DNA of 64,000 nucleotides from Arthonia radiata (GCA_002989075.1 PSQN01000006.1:682001-746000); one strand, 5' to 3'; shown: positions 12,120 through 25,930, counted from the stretch's first letter. Notes: generated by a model from the sequence alone, not told the origin. Translations and numbers: made by a program.

Positions 12120-15100
12120 TTTAGTTTTAAATTTCTAATTTACAAGGAGCTCTTTAGCACTACACTTAGTAAGGTAAAAAACCTTAAGCTTTATCTTGCT
12201 AAAATTAGACAATTAACGGACGATTTGGCAACCCGAGGACTAGCACTACTCAACAAGGTAGTAGCTACCTACGTCCTTTACAATCTAACCTCTGAATACG
12301 AGTATATAGTGGCTATTATTAGCCAAAGCTATCGGCAAACGACTAGCGATATAAGTCTATAGGACTTATTTAGTTAACTTATAGACGAGTCTCGCCGAAT
12401 TTGCGGTAGTACCCCAGCAGAAAAGGTTTTTACTGCAATAAACAATAAATCGACGCAAAGGACCGGAGAACAATTAAAATCTCTAAGTAAAAACCAAGAA
12501 AAATGCCCCTTTTGCAACAAAAAGGGGTATAAACCGGCAACTTGTTGGAAAAAATACTCAAACCTCCGGCCAAATTCCAACAAAAGCTCCGAAAACACTA
12601 ATTTTTTAATATTTTCTGTATATAGTTCTAATCTACAAGAAGAACAATGCTTTATAGCATTACTAGATAAAGTTAATCACTCTACTAATTCTTAGATCCT
12701 CGATATAGGCTTAATAAGCTATATTTGCTTGAATATTAACCTTCTAACGGATATCCGGCCAACTAACCGGATTATTCGTTGAGGAGGGGGAAAGTTAATC
12801 CGAACCTTCTAGATAGGTAAAGCAAAACTGTTCTTTAAGAACAAAATAATTGTTCTAAACAAAGTTTTGTTTGTTAAGAAATTTAGAATTAACCTTCTAA
12901 GCTTCGATAAGCTTAGAAAGAGAGGAGGTAAGATAACTCTTGGCCAAAACAAGCTAAAAGTTAATTAAGCTGGACAACTAACTACCGAGGGGCGGTATAT
13001 TGACGGCCTAATAGTAATAGAAGCTCAGACTATCAATACAGTTTAATCTCTCTACACTATTTCTTCGAAAACTGACCTTTAATATTAACGAATAGAATAT
13101 ATAGGCGAAAACGCCTTAAAACAGCTTAAAAAGGTTGCCCTAGGAACAGATTATTCGGACAAATCGAAAGATAATTGTTAAATTTACTTCGAAGTAAAGG
13201 CAACGGCTAAAGTTAGCCGAGAAACTCCGAACAAATCGGCCAATTATTTAGAAAAAGTCTACTCAGATATTTGCGGGCCAATTGTACCGCAAATCCCTTT
13301 TAAAGATCGATTATTTACTAACTTTATAAACAATAAAACCTGGTATACGACTACCGAGGTACTATAGTCTAAAGATTAGATTTTTGACGCACTATCTATC
13401 TATATTACTTAGAAAGAAACGCAGTCCGAGTATTCTTTTAAAAGACTATACTTAAACAACGCAAAAGAATACCGGAAAGGCTAGGTAAAACAGCTTCTAG
13501 AATAAAAAGAAGCTATTCTAACGACATTTATATTATATATCCTCTAGCAAAATAGACGAGCCGAACGCTTTAACCGAACAATTGTTAGTAAAGTTCGAGC
13601 AATGCTTTATACCGCCGGGCTACCCTAGATATATTGGAGTAAAGCGCTAAAAGCAGCTACCTATATTTATATTAGGACCCCTTATACCGGATTACCGGGG
13701 TTTATTACCCCGTACGAAGCAAAATACGGTAAAAAACTGAATGTCAGTACTATTAAAATCTAAGGCTTAGTTACTTATCTTAAAGAATCTAAACCAAAAA
13801 AGCTAGACGCTAGAGTAACTGCCTATATCCTTATAGACTACAGATCGAACTAATATAAGCTCTTAGACCCTAATAACCGGAAGGTTTACTGAGGAAGAGA
13901 CGTCTACGTCTAAGAAGGAAAATTTGTTTAGAACCTACGGGAATCTACGGTTAATCGATTAACCAAAAGTATTTCTAAAGAGTCTAAAGAATAACTAGAA
14001 GTCGAGTTTAAAAACAAGCTAAATTCAACCGCTAAATCTTAAGATAATAGGGAGGTACCTTACAATAAAGAAGGGAGTTCTCTGTATAAGAAACAGTATA
14101 CCCCCTCTATATCTTAACAACTAGCGGACGAATCTAGATAAGAACTATACTAAACTAGAGCTTTAGACAAGTCTAACCTTCCTATCGAGTTAGATTATAG
14201 AAGTACCGAAGACCCCAGCCGAGTAGATATCGATTGCGCCTAGGAAATAGATTTTATATACAAAAACGCCGACAAAAATTGGTTTAACGAGTTCTACAAT
14301 AACCTAAAACAATACGCCAAACAGGCCTTAGTTGCAGTTACTAAAGAGCCTAATAACTTAAAAGAAATAAGGGTATCTAAGGATTGACCTTCTTAGCTAG
14401 ACGTAATGCAGTCGGAGCTCAAAGAGCTAGCTAACTAAGAAACCTAGATATTAACTAAGCTGCCGCTAGGTAGAAAGGCGCTAAAAGGGCGCTAGGTACC
14501 GAAGATTAAGTACCCCCCGGAGGACGAGCCAATTTTTAAAGCCCACTAGGTAGCTAAGGGCTATCAGCAAAGACCCGGCCTCAATTTTACAGAGACCTTT
14601 ACAAATATAGTAAATTTAATTACCTACCGGCTTATACTAGCCTTAGTAGCAGAGAAAGACTAAAAAATAAAGCAATGGAACGTAAAATTAGCTTATTCTA
14701 ACGCAAAGTTAGACGAAATTGTCTATGTCGAGCAACCAACTAGCCTATCTAACGGAACTAATAAAGTTTATTGAATAAAGAAGGCCCTTTACGGTCTAAA
14801 ACAGGCCGGCCGACAGTAGAAAGCCTATCTTCGAGAATTACTAAGGGGAATAGATTTTAAACCTCTAGTATCCGATTAGTCGGTTTATATTTAAAGAACC
14901 AGAAAGTAGGCAATTTTAATCGTCTATGTAGACGATATATTAGCTGTATTCGATTCTACTAAAACAATCTCTGGAATCTATCAGAAACTAAATAAGACTC
15001 TTACAGTTAAGAACTTAGGAGACGTTAGTAAGTTCCTAGGAATCAAAATTATCTGAGATCGCCCGGCGAAAACGATTCGCCTAGACCAGTCGACTTATTT

Positions 15101-15640
15101 AACTAAAATTTTAACCAAATACTCAAAGAAAAACGACCGAATGCCCGGAAAAATACTGCAACCCGTTGGCTCAAAATTGGCACCGAATCCTAATTAAGCT
15201 AGTAGTGCCAATATTTCTAATTATTAGCAACAAATTGGATCGATTTTGTATCTAACAACAAAGACAAGACCCGATATTACCTTTATAACTAGCCTACTAG
15301 CTCGGTATATATTGAATCCTAGCGAGGAGCACTAGAGAGTTTTAAGTAGCCTTTAGGCTTACTTAGATAAAACTCCTAACCTTAGCCTTTACTACAAATC
15401 TTCCTTAATAGACGGTATAACTAGCTATTGTGACGCAGATTGGGGGGGGGACCTTGGTACCAGAAGATCGACTACCGGCTATATCTTTTTACTTAGGAAT
15501 AGAGCTCTTAGCTAGAATTCGAAGCTATAAAAAATAGTTGCCTTAAGCTCTTATAAGGCTAAATATATAGTTCTTAAAGAAGCTATAAAGGAACAGTCAT
15601 TTATTCGATTAATTGCTACTGAACTGTCTGAGATTTTTAA
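12120..15640 (+). pseudogene. Element D gag-pol relic (Copia)
   Basis: The gag ends in a zinc knuckle at 12504-12545 reading CPFCNKKGYKPATC; the histidine of CX2CX4HX4C has become tyrosine. A protease remnant WILDIG-type follows near 12.69 kb (a stop replaces the Trp). The integrase region includes SDICGPIVP near 13.27 kb. Reverse transcriptase shows KALYGLKQAGRQ near 14.8 kb and IVYVDDILAVF near 14.92-14.95 kb, keeping the YVDD active site. RNase H shows TRPDITF near 15.27 kb and CDADWGGDLGTRRSTTGY near 15.43-15.48 kb. Many TAG/TGA codons sit at expected tryptophan or glutamine positions. Confidence 0.88.
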
Positions 15641-16046
15641 AGAAAATTCGATTACTACCGTTTTAGCGGGTACTTTTGAAAAGTCTGCGGATAAAAAGAC
15701 TCGGCGGGCTCCAACGCACCAGGCAAGCACATATTTGCCCGAATAAGCCGCTTAAATTAGACCGGAGACCCCGGTTTTACCGGTAAAACTGTTACTTACC
15801 GACAGCAATTTAGCAAAAGAACTTACAAAAAACCCTACCTTCCGAGCTAAATCTAAGTATATTGATATACAGTATCACTATATTAGAGAAAACGTTCAGG
15901 CAGACTAAACAGAGCTTAAATACGTTTCTATAAAGGAACAATTAGCAGACGGTTTAATAAAACCGATTGACTTGGCTAAAATACTAACGTTTAGAACTCA
16001 AATTAGCTTATAATCTAGCTAAAACAACTAGTCGATTAAGAAGGTA

Positions 16047-16554
16047 TGTTAGAAATTAACCAACTAGCTGGTTAGCTGGAACCCCCAGAGACCTAGAGTA
16101 TTGAATAGGTTCTATTAGCTGTCTCGGTCTAGAATAGAACAAGCCTTTTATCTAAAGGGTCGGGCCTAGTGGCCCGGGTCTAGGACAAAAAGAAGCATTG
16201 TACGACCTATCCTAGACAGCTAGCCTATAGTCTAAGACAACACAAAATAAACTTAAAAACTAATAGTTTTAGATAGACGGAATTACTATCTTGTGCAGTA
16301 AGTTATAGGTTATCTAGCTTCTATTAAAAGAACAGATATTTAGTAAGTTCTATACAGACTACTAGACTTAGATATATAAGCTAGAATCTCTCTAGAGAAT
16401 TCTAGCTAATAAGATAGACAATATAACAATAGCTTCTCCTTGCTACTAAGTATTGTATCTGTATTAAGCCTAAGTATTGTACTAGTCTTAAGCTAGTCTC
16501 GTCTTCCTACTCTTTATAGTAGTATTCTTCTTCTTTCCTGTATCTTTTTTAACA
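16047..16554 (+). repeat. 3' LTR of element D
   Basis: 508-bp direct copy of 11141-11648, ending TTTTTTAACA and followed by the GACGC duplication. Confidence 0.95.
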
Positions 16555-17053
16555 GACGCGTTTCTTACTTCTAGACGTTCTATATAAGATATATATCTAA
16601 CTCCAATTTACCCCCGATTTGGGCTACAGTCGCGTTCAGGGTTTTAGATCGGTGGCCAAACCGCTAACAGTATTTAAACTAATTTTTAAGCAATATAATT
16701 AAGGCAGCAATTATACCTTCTTCTGGGCTAGAGGGCTCTTCCCCAGTACTAGGCAAAGTAGTACCTCTTCTAAGCTTCTACTACAGGCTCGGCAATATCT
16801 CGTTAGCGTTGTCTTTCTTTACTCTACGCAAATTCTTATAATCTAGACGGCGCGACGGCGCGTCTACTAGGTTCTTACTATTCGTACGATATAGTATTTT
16901 AAAGTTAAATGCTAATAGGTCTTCTGCCTAGCGCGCCTGTCGGCGAGACAATACTTTCGTTGTTATAAAATACTACAGATTATTGTAGTCTATTACAACC
17001 TTTACTAAGTGCTATGCACCAATAAGGTAATAGCGCTAGTACTTAAAGCTAGC

Positions 17054-18120
17054 TTATATTGCTATAAGCTCTTTATTATAAGTATTATATCTTAGCTTAG
17101 CGTCTATAAATTTCTTTAAAAAGAACGCTACCGGATATAGGTATGTATCCGCCTTATTATCGGTACTAGTTTGAGCGGTATCCGCTATATCTAGTGTAAG
17201 TAAGTCTAAGTTAATATTTAATGGCAATAGTAATCGGCTATCTCTCCTTAGCTGAAGTAAGATACCTGCTATTATAAAGTCTAATGCATTAGTTATTAAA
17301 ACGATCGATAGTACCGGGTTAAAGTACGTTAGCACTAATATATTTATAAAGGCTTGCTTTAGCGCTTTAAAAGCTTTTTATTGGGCTTTGCCTTAGATAA
17401 ACTTAACGTCTTTTGTTAGTATGTTTATTGATACTACGATGCGGCTAAATCTATAGATAAATCGCTGGTAGAAGTTTACGAATTCCAGGAAGGATAGAAT
17501 CTACTTTATGATGATAGAAACTAGCTATTCGGCTATAGTCTGTACCCTTTCTAGGTCTATTTTAATACTATCGACTTTCATAGTAAACCCTAGGAAAGAA
17601 ACCTTAGTGATGTAAAATTAATACTTGAACAGCTTTACAAATAAACCCTATTTACGGAGCCTTCGTAGGACTTTTTTAATATAGTCTTTATAGCTTTCCT
17701 CGTCTTTAGAGAAAATTAAGATATCGTCTATATAAACGATATACACAGTATCAATAAGATTACCTATAGCTTTATAGATATATACCTAGAACGTAGCAGA
17801 GGCGTTTGCTAGTCTAAAAGACATTACTAGGTATTTATAGTGCTCGTATCGAGTACAAAACGCTGTCTTCTACTTATCCCCTTTACGAATGTAGATATAG
17901 TAATAAGCATCGCAAAGATTAAGTTTTGTAAATACCTTTGAGCCTTGTAGACGATTAAGAATCTTAGAGACTAGCGGCAATACGTAGCGATTCTTTACAG
18001 TTACATTGTTTAAATTACGGTAGTTAACATACAGTCTTAACGATTTGTCTGCCTTAAGCATAAATAGAACTAGAGCACCCGCCGGACTAGTAGAGGATTA
18101 TATCTATCCTTTCTTAATTA
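17054..18120 (-). pseudogene. Element C reverse transcriptase and RNase H relic
   Basis: Minus-strand sequence at 18061-17870 reads LRLYVNYRNLNNVT...FTKLNLCDAYYYI, clearly the Gypsy RT block (family L.VDYR.LN, ..DL..AYh.I). At 17335-17054 the sequence reads NALDFIIAGILLQ and ends YNTYNKELIAI, the RNase H block. An open stretch of 93 codons survives in RNase H, but stops separate it from RT. This proves that C lies opposite to A and B. Confidence 0.85.
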
Positions 18121-20413
18121 TAGCATTCAGGTACTTTTAAAGCGTCTTTAGCTTATTCTGCGATATAGAGTAGATTAGCTTATACAAAGGTTCTATGCTA
18201 TCCTTAAGCTTAATCTTATAAGTATGCTTATTAAGCGGCGCAAGCTTATTCGATAGTTTTTTAAAAAAGATATCTTTATATTTAGCGTACTAAGGAGGAA
18301 GCTTATCTCGCTTCTCTACTTTCTTAGGCTCGCTATCTAGAGTTCGGTCTAGCGGCGAACTAACATCTAATAGGACCGCTATTTAATACTTATAACGTTT
18401 ATCTGCTCTTATCTATAGAATCGCGGAGTAGTACTGTTCGTCTCTTTATAAATATACTAAAATTACGTCTTTATTAACGATCTCAATAGATTTAGCTCCT
18501 GCTACCCGTTCTTTAGGCGCAGAAAGGTTTCTCTAAGCGATTGTTCCTATCGTCTAGCTAATCTAGAGCTTAACTTGCTTAAGCTATAGATATCCTAAAA
18601 CGAGGCTATATTCTATAAAGTTAGCTAAATATAGGCGGAGTTAGTAATACCGTTCCTCTCTATATACGTCTCTTACAGTTATATTTACGTTATAAGCGCT
18701 ATAGAGCTACAGCTTATTTTTATTAAGGAACTTAGTATACGGGAGCTTTACTTTATACAATTTTTACTATCCTCTTTTAAGCACAATACGATAATTAATA
18801 AGATTAATCTCTGTATTAAAATCTATTAGCGCGAGAATCTCTTGCGGCGACCTATTTAGCTGTATCAAGACTTTAATTCGTCCTTGCCGTTAATCGACAG
18901 TCTTAAGCTTTAGAAACGCAAGGCTTACCCTTAAGGTCTATTATTTTCCTACTTAACTAGCGTTAAATTAATATTAATTTAAGGCGTAGTACATTTAATA
19001 GTATAATACCCTTTCTAATTGTATATAAAGTAGGTAATATTTGTCTTACTATATATTAACCTTAGTTGCCTCTATGCGGCAGAGTTATTATCTCTTTATT
19101 AGACCGGTAAGTTGCCTCGTTCTCGGTATAAACTACCTCGTCCGCGGCCCGACCCCTATAGAGATGCTCTAGCGTTATAACTGCTATAGTTTGTACCTGA
19201 TCCGCTACTGGAGCGATCTCGGTTTATATTAGTATTGCGGGCGTTCTACGATATACTACGATTAATATTTATATATTAATAAACTTTCTTTAGAAGCTCG
19301 TTTATGTCTTTAAGTAGGTTCTTTATAAGACTTTACTTAATTAGCTTCGTCTTAATTTATAAAGATAAGCGTATATAGTAAAATGCGGCCTAATTTAGGT
19401 CCAATATCTTACTATTTAGCAACTTAGTTTCTTTGTTCTGTAAAAAGCTTAGAAAGTTCTTAAGCTTCTACGTTAAACTCTATATTAACGTAAAGAACTT
19501 TTCTGTGTTAGCTGTAGTAGCCGTAGCTAGGTCGACGATACATTCTATTATCTATTCTTTAAAGTACGCTTATACGTAGAGTAACGTCTTCTCTTTATTC
19601 TTTTCGGTGTAAGTTCGCTACTTATTCGCTAGGTCTCTAGAAAGTCTCTAAACGTACTAAATAATAATATAAACGTTGTTAAGGTTTAATATATTAGCTA
19701 TTTAAAATCTTTTCTTAATAGTTTAAGTCTATTAAGTGCCTATAAAGCCTATAGCTCTCTTAAGCTTAGACGCCTCTTTCTTAAGAAGCTCGTTAATCTA
19801 GCTTTAAAGACTTAAATCGCCCTGTAGCCGCTTGCTACCAGCTCCTAAATTGCGGGCAGACTGAAGCTTAACTTCGAGTATTCGCTTTTCGAGCTTAAGC
19901 TTCTTAATAATGTACTGCTGCTACTATACTAGCAGTTCTTATCTTAGCTTTCGTACCTTAACGCTTAAGAAGACGCTAAAGAGGGATTCTTTGCGGTTAG
20001 AGCCTTAGTAGGCCCCTTCGTCGTTGTTATTGTTTTGGTTTAAACTATCGTTCTTCTTAGTTTACAATCTACTTGGCGTCTGTTTACCGGCTTAGAAGCT
20101 CTCTTGCTTATCGTTGTCGCTGAATCTTATATAAGAGTTCTAGTCTTCTTCGGCGTTAGCTATATTTTGCTACGCTCTGTATTCTGCTTGTACGACGGAT
20201 ATAAAGCGACTACCGTCGTATACTTAGTTTCTTGCTTATTCTCTTCGAATACGGTACTTGCTAGCACCGATCATCAATTAATTTTAATATTATTTATTTT
20301 AACGTATATACAGAGTCTCAGCTATACTCGATTATACCGGATTAACCTCTAAGCGACGTTAATAAGGTGCCTGACTGCCGGCCGCCCTCCTCGTAGGCTT
20401 AGAATAATTAGAA

Positions 20414-20608
20414 TGTAATCTAAGTGTAGAGCAGAAAGCAGTTAGATAGCAAAAAGAGCCAAATAGGCCCTACTAGTGTTTAAGCTAATTATTAAGGAGA
20501 CCAGAAAGAGATATGTCTACTAGAGGAAAGATATTCTTTCAGGATCGCAGTCTTTCTAAATAGACAATATTCTGTCTTAATTCGCTATCGAAACGTTTAT
20601 ACATTATA
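20414..20608 (-). repeat. LTR of element C (right copy, 5' LTR in its own sense)
   Basis: 195 bp, direct copy of 7179-7374, followed by the TTAAC duplication at 20609-20613, after which element B RNase H resumes. Confidence 0.93.
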
Positions 20609-22500
20609 TTAACCTTAACTTACCAATTATTATAGAAACAGATGCGTTAGACTATACGATTGGAGTATATATAAGTTAAAACAATAAGAAAAGAAAGCTT
20701 AGACCAGTAGCTTTTTACTTAAGAAAAATATTACTTATAGAATAGAACTATAATATTTACAATAAAGAGCTCTTAGCTATTATAGCAGCATTTAAGATAT
20801 AGCGAGCTTACCTAAAAGGAGCAAACTATACAATTATAGTATATATAAACTATAAGAACCTAACCTACTTTATAACGACAAAAAAACTTAATCGCAGATA
20901 AGTTAGATAGTCGGAAACTATAGCTCTATACAACTTTATTATTATTTACAAGAAAGGTTCTAAGAACGATAGAGCTAACGCTCTAAGCCGACGTTCCGAT
21001 TACCTTAATAACAAGGAATACGTCGAGTACGCAATGTTCTAAGAGTACAACAATAAGATTAGATACAATTAATTAGCTATAATAACCAAGTTTGTTATCG
21101 AACTAGACAACCGAGTTCCAGACATCTTAAACGACCCTAAGACCTACTAGGAAAACGAGAAACGACACTTAGGACTAACTAAGAGTAACAAAGGCTATTA
21201 CGAATTTTAAGACAAAATCTATGTTCCAAGGAATCTAATCCGATATATTATTAGTAACTTCTACGATAACCCAACAAAGAGATACAAGAGCATCAACAAC
21301 ACTATAAAAAAAATTACAAGAACCTACTATATCCCGAGAATCCAACATTATATTGAGAATTATATCTAAAAATACGACGTATATGTAAGAACTAAGCACT
21401 CAAAATATTTATTATACGGTAAATTACAGCTACTAAAGATATCTAAAAGGCTATAATATACAGTCTTACTAAACTTTATTACTAAATTACTAACGTCCAA
21501 GGATTTACTAATAGAAGTAGCTTACAATGTTATTCTAGTTATATGCGACAAACTAACAAAGTACGCGTACTTCGTATCTTACAAGGAAGCTAACAACTTA
21601 GAATAATTAGTATATACCTTCCTTCGTATTATCTTAGCTAACTATAGACAATCCTAAAGAATTGTCTTAGATAGAGACTAAAAATTTGTCTTACAATTTT
21701 AAATATCTCTAATGTAACAACTAGAGACAAAACAGAAAATGTCTACGTCGTTCTATCCGCAAACAGACGGATAAACAGAACGAACGAATTAAACACTAAA
21801 ATAGTATCTCTAAGCATATATTAACTACTAGTAAAACAACTAGATATAGTTACTACTAGTAGCGCAAGCCGCGTATAATGATACAAAGAACGATACAACG
21901 AAAACAACTCTATTCTATGCACTATATAGCTACTACCCTCTTTAGAGCAGACAACTACAGAATACTACAGAAAATAAAATAGCTACGCAAATAGCTACAA
22001 ACATAAAAACTCTGTATCAGCAGTTAAAATCTAACAGCGAGTTTATTAACGAACGAACCAGGAATTAGTATAACAAGTTAAGAATAACCCCGAACGCAAG
22101 CATAAAAGAGGGGGGAAGAGCTTACTTGCTTATAAGAAACATAAAAACTATTAGACTAAGCAAGAAACTTAACTATACTAAGACGAAACTATTTAAAATC
22201 TTACAGCAGTTAAGATCTATAATATTTAAGCTTAAACTCTTAAAAATAATAAGAATATATTCTATATTCTACGTAGCGCTGTTAAAACTAGTCTACTCTC
22301 GAAAAGCAGAACGATCTAATTTAAAAATCCTTCTAAACAACTAAGAACCTGAATATAAGGTCGAAATAATTTAAACTTATAGACAATATCGAGGCAAACG
22401 ACAGTACTTTATAAAATAGAAAGAATACTTTAAACATAAAAATTAATAGGAACTAAAATAAAATCTAGCTAACTACAAAGACACTGTTCGGCAATATTAG
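20609..22500 (+). pseudogene. Element B RNase H, integrase and chromodomain-like relic
   Basis: Immediately right of element C the plus strand continues RNase H (TDALDYTIGVYIS, YNIYNKELLAI). It then passes through the linker and an integrase core (LVICDKLTKYAYF, FYPQTDG) to an integrase C-terminal segment with an open stretch of 72 codons (22126-22344). After that comes RQYRGKRQYFIK plus a further stop-ridden portion that resembles a chromodomain (YLIKWKGY-type). The continuity of RNase H across element C confirms the nesting. Confidence 0.8.
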
Positions 22501-23278
22501 AACTAGAATATTAATTAGCTATAGCAGCACTAATACCCTAATTTACTATCTATTGTATCTTATTAATATCTAAATTACCCTTAAACGAGCCAGTCTACTA
22601 CGTTACCGGACCGCTACCTAACTCCAGATAAAAGTTACCCTAAAAATTAACGGATAATCTGCTTAAATATTTAAATATATCGCTACTAGCTATCGACGCG
22701 GCAAACTTCTCTTGCTTCAATAATTTATTCTAAGCTAACTTTGCTGCTGCCCGCGCACGAGTCTTCTTAACCTTCTCTTTTAACTTTCAAACCTTAAATT
22801 GGTTACGCTATACAGCCGTAACTAACGCTACGGTCTAAGCCTTTAACGCGCGTAGTTAGCGCTTTGTACGCTAGAAAGCAGCCGACTAAGAGGAGTATTA
22901 AGAATAAACCGAACGCGCTATAACTAAGTTAATTTTAGATATTATATAAAGATAATAACCGGGCATATTATCTACTATCGATACCCGTAAATTATAACTC
23001 TTCTTATTCCGAGTATATACCAAATACGTCGCCTTTCTAGACTAAACTATATACCTCTCCTTAGTCGATATATATTTAGAACAAGGAGGCATTTTAATAC
23101 CGTAGGCTTCAATTAGCAGGTATTAGCTATACTTTTTGTTAAGACCCGCAGTAACGGACTTTATGCGAGGTATAGTAACTTACAGATTAGAGACGGGAGA
23201 AGGCATAGTACGCAACTTATAGGTGTTTAACGAGCTAAGAGTTAATTAAGAACAATTTAACTAGAAGAGAAGGGATTG

Positions 23279-23749
23279 TATTACAGATACTAGCTCTAGA
23301 CGGCCTAGCGTATATCTAAGTATTGACTACCGCTAGTTATCTTAGCTCTACCAGTATTATTTCCGACTAAGCCTATAAACCCGCTATAGGCATTATTAAA
23401 CAAGACAGCTATAAAAGCCTATATTCTCTATAAACCCGATATAAGTATTATTAAGTTAATAAACATAGAGGAACTTCCCTATATACCTTAGACTATATAG
23501 CTAGACTAATAACTAACCTTAGAATAGACTTTAGTCTATTAACTTAATATTTGAATATAAGTTTCTTAACTATATTTAGGTAACATACTTTATTTTCTGT
23601 CTACTTTAGTTAAGCCCCTCTTACCCTCTATAATCTATCTCGCCTCTCCTACCTTTTAGTCTCTAGCACACAAGACAACTACTACTAAGGTCGATAAGTA
23701 CACAAGGCAAGTAAGCCTTAGTTTGGTTCTCCCAGCGACCGGCGTTACA
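23279..23749 (+). repeat. 3' LTR of element B
   Basis: 471-bp direct copy of 2992-3462, ending GGCGTTACA and followed by the AGTAA target duplication at 23750-23754. Confidence 0.93.
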
Positions 23750-23754
23750 AGTAA

Positions 23755-25930
23755 CTTTTACTATAGTTCTCTAATTCTATTTATTTAGAAACTAGAAGAT
23801 AGACTTTATCTTTATATTAACTATAAGTAGTTAAATATAATAACTTAGAGAGACTTATATCTATTACTATTAATTAAAGAAATACTAGTAAGAGTTACTA
23901 AAGCTTAATAGTTCTTAAAGCTTAATATTTAGTAAGTCTTTTACTAGCTTTAAATAGTATTAGAGAAAGATTTAAATCTTATAATATTTATAACTCGACT
24001 TAAGAACTATAAGTATAGTATAGTTCCTTTTAGATTATATAATATATTCTTAGCTTTTTAGTATTTTATAAATAATTTCTTTTAATATATAATTAAATAA
24101 GTATATATTACTCTATCTAGATAATATACTAATCTTTAGTAAGACTAAGAAGAAATATAAAGAGTATATCTAATAGGTCTTAGTATAATTATAGTCTATT
24201 AGCCTATATATAGATATTAAGAAGTATAAATTTTATAAGTAAAAAGTTAAGTACCTAGAACTTATTATTATATTAACTAGAACTAAAATAGATTCTAAGA
24301 AGATTTAGACTATTAAAGACTAAAAATAAGTATAGTAAGAAGATATTACTACTATATAAAGGGTTTTAGAATTCTATAACTACTATAGAAGGTTTATTTA
24401 TAACTTTAGTAAGATAGTTTAGCTACTAAACAACCTAATAAAGAAAAACAGTAGGCTATAAAATACTTATTATAACAAAGCTTTTAAATAATCAAAAGAG
24501 AAAGTTAGTAAAAAGCTAGTTATAATATACTTTTAGCTAGATAAGTAATTATTTATTAAATATAACTCTTTTCATTCTATTATAGCTTAATAAAGAGGGC
24601 CTATTAAGATCTATAGTATATTAGTTATCTAGTCTTAATCCTATAGAAGTAAACTATACTATCTATAATAAGAAGCTACTAGTAATTATTAAATCCTTTA
24701 AGATATTTTAAATAAAACTATAATTAGTACTAACTAATAAGCTAATATAGATCCTTATAGACTACTAAGTACTAAAGTACTTTATATCTATGAAGTAACT
24801 AACCTAATAGTAAGCTTAGTAGGTAGAATTTCTATTAGTATTTAACTTTAAGATTATATACTAATAAGAAGCTATAAATAGAAAAGTAGATATTCTAATA
24901 TAAAGAGCTTTGGATTTAAGAATAAAAGAAGACTCTAATATATTTTAAACCTTATTACTAACTAGTAAACTCTTTCTTAAAGTTTAGTAGGACTATTAAG
25001 TTTACCTAATTAAGATAGAGTATAAGATAGAGCTATTCTAACCTCTTAAAGAATTAATTAAGAATATAAATCTAGAAGATAAGTCTTTTAATTAAATTTA
25101 TTATACTCTAGTAAACTACTAAAAGAATAATTTAATTAAAAAGAATATAGAAGAATACTATCTTTTTCTTTACTCTAATTAAAATAGCCTATTACTAGTA
25201 TAGAAGCGTCTTATAGTTTCTAGCTCTTATATTACTAAAGTAATTAATAAGGTATACTTCTCTATAGAGATAGAATATCTAGAAACTAGTAAAATCTAGT
25301 AGCTAGCCTAATACTACTAGTTTCTATAATTATCTTAGAAGATTAAGTAGTTTATTAATAATTATTATATTTATTATAGAGTAAAGCCTTAGAATAAAAA
25401 ATCTATTAAACTACTCTAACTATTATTAGCTCTAAAGAGGCCTAATCTTAACTATACTATAGACTTCATTACTAACCTTCTAGAGTTAGATCTAAATAAA
25501 GATAATACTATTTTAGTTTTCGTTAATAAGCTTACTAAGCTAAAAGCCTTTCTTCTCTATAAGCTTAGTCTAAGTAATATAGATATAGAGTTAATAGTAA
25601 ATCTAATATACTAAAATATATAGTATAAGTATAGGCTTTTAAGGTTATTAATATTAAACTAGAACCTCTATTTTATAAGTATAGTTTAAAAGTACTTAAT
25701 AAAGCGACTAAAAGTAAATACTAAGCTATTAATAGTATATTATCTCTAGACTAATAGATAATCTAAAGTTTCTTATTAAAGTATAGAAGTATACCTTTAG
25801 ATATTTATTAATTAATTTTAAGATAACTAGTATAATATACTCCTAGTAGTAGAACTAGTAGCTAATACTATAGTCTCTAAAATAACTAAGATATTACTAT
25901 ATAGAATAATGTATAGATATAGATCTAGAA
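23755..25930 (+). pseudogene. Element A pol relic (Gypsy RT, RNase H, integrase)
   Basis: Directly after element B the plus strand reads as a Gypsy reverse transcriptase, with a recognisable block LYINYKQLN near 23,812 (family form L.vDYRqLN) followed by a decayed polymerase core. RNase H-like sequence lies near 24.5-24.9 kb. Integrase-like sequence containing DFITNL...TILVFVNKLTK lies near 25.45-25.55 kb. Stops and substitutions are dense throughout, so nothing here can be translated. Element B interrupted this pol gene at the AGTAA target site. Confidence 0.75.

Larger units (their letters stand above)
11141..16554 (+). mobile_element. Element D: Ty1/Copia LTR retrotransposon, innermost
   Basis: The LTRs are 11141-11648 and 16047-16554, both exactly 508 bp, beginning TGTTGGAAAT or TGTTAGAAAT and ending TTTTAATA or TTTTAACA. 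The target duplication GACGC is perfect (11136-11140 and 16555-16559). The plus-strand internal order is gag with a zinc knuckle, protease, integrase, reverse transcriptase, RNase H. Integrase before RT is the Copia order, unlike the three Gypsy elements. At 5,414 bp it has a typical length. It has stops in all domains but keeps many CA/TG dinucleotides, so it is the least RIP-affected layer, as expected for the last insertion. Confidence 0.93.
7179..20608 (-). mobile_element. Element C: Ty3/Gypsy LTR retrotransposon, minus orientation, nested in B
   Basis: The LTRs are 7179-7374 (196 bp) and 20414-20608 (195 bp; one single-base indel), beginning TGTAATCT and ending CATTACA or CATTATA. The target duplication TTAAC is perfect (7174-7178 and 20609-20613). 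The coding sense is minus. A coiled gag-like region lies at about 20.0-19.2 kb, reverse transcriptase near 18.06-17.87 kb, RNase H near 17.33-17.05 kb and the integrase core near 10.7-10.2 kb. The integrase region is split by Copia element D. The segment 7.5-9.2 kb carries a decayed frame in the opposite (plus) sense. Without D the element is about 8.0 kb. Confidence 0.9.
2992..23749 (+). mobile_element. Element B: Ty3/Gypsy LTR retrotransposon with chromodomain-like tail, nested in A
   Basis: The LTRs are 2992-3462 and 23279-23749, both exactly 471 bp, starting TATTAC and ending GTTATA or GTTACA (ancestrally TGTTAC...GTTACA). The 5-bp target duplication AGTAA is perfect (2987-2991 and 23750-23754). 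The internal plus-strand order is gag (about 3600-4345), a protease region (about 5.6-5.9 kb), reverse transcriptase (about 6.38-6.79 kb), RNase H plus integrase (20609-22344) and a chromodomain-like segment (about 22345-22500). This is the order of a Gypsy chromovirus. RNase H is split by element C at the TTAAC target. Without C, B is about 7.3 kb, a normal size. Stops occur in every domain, so the element is dead. Confidence 0.9.
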
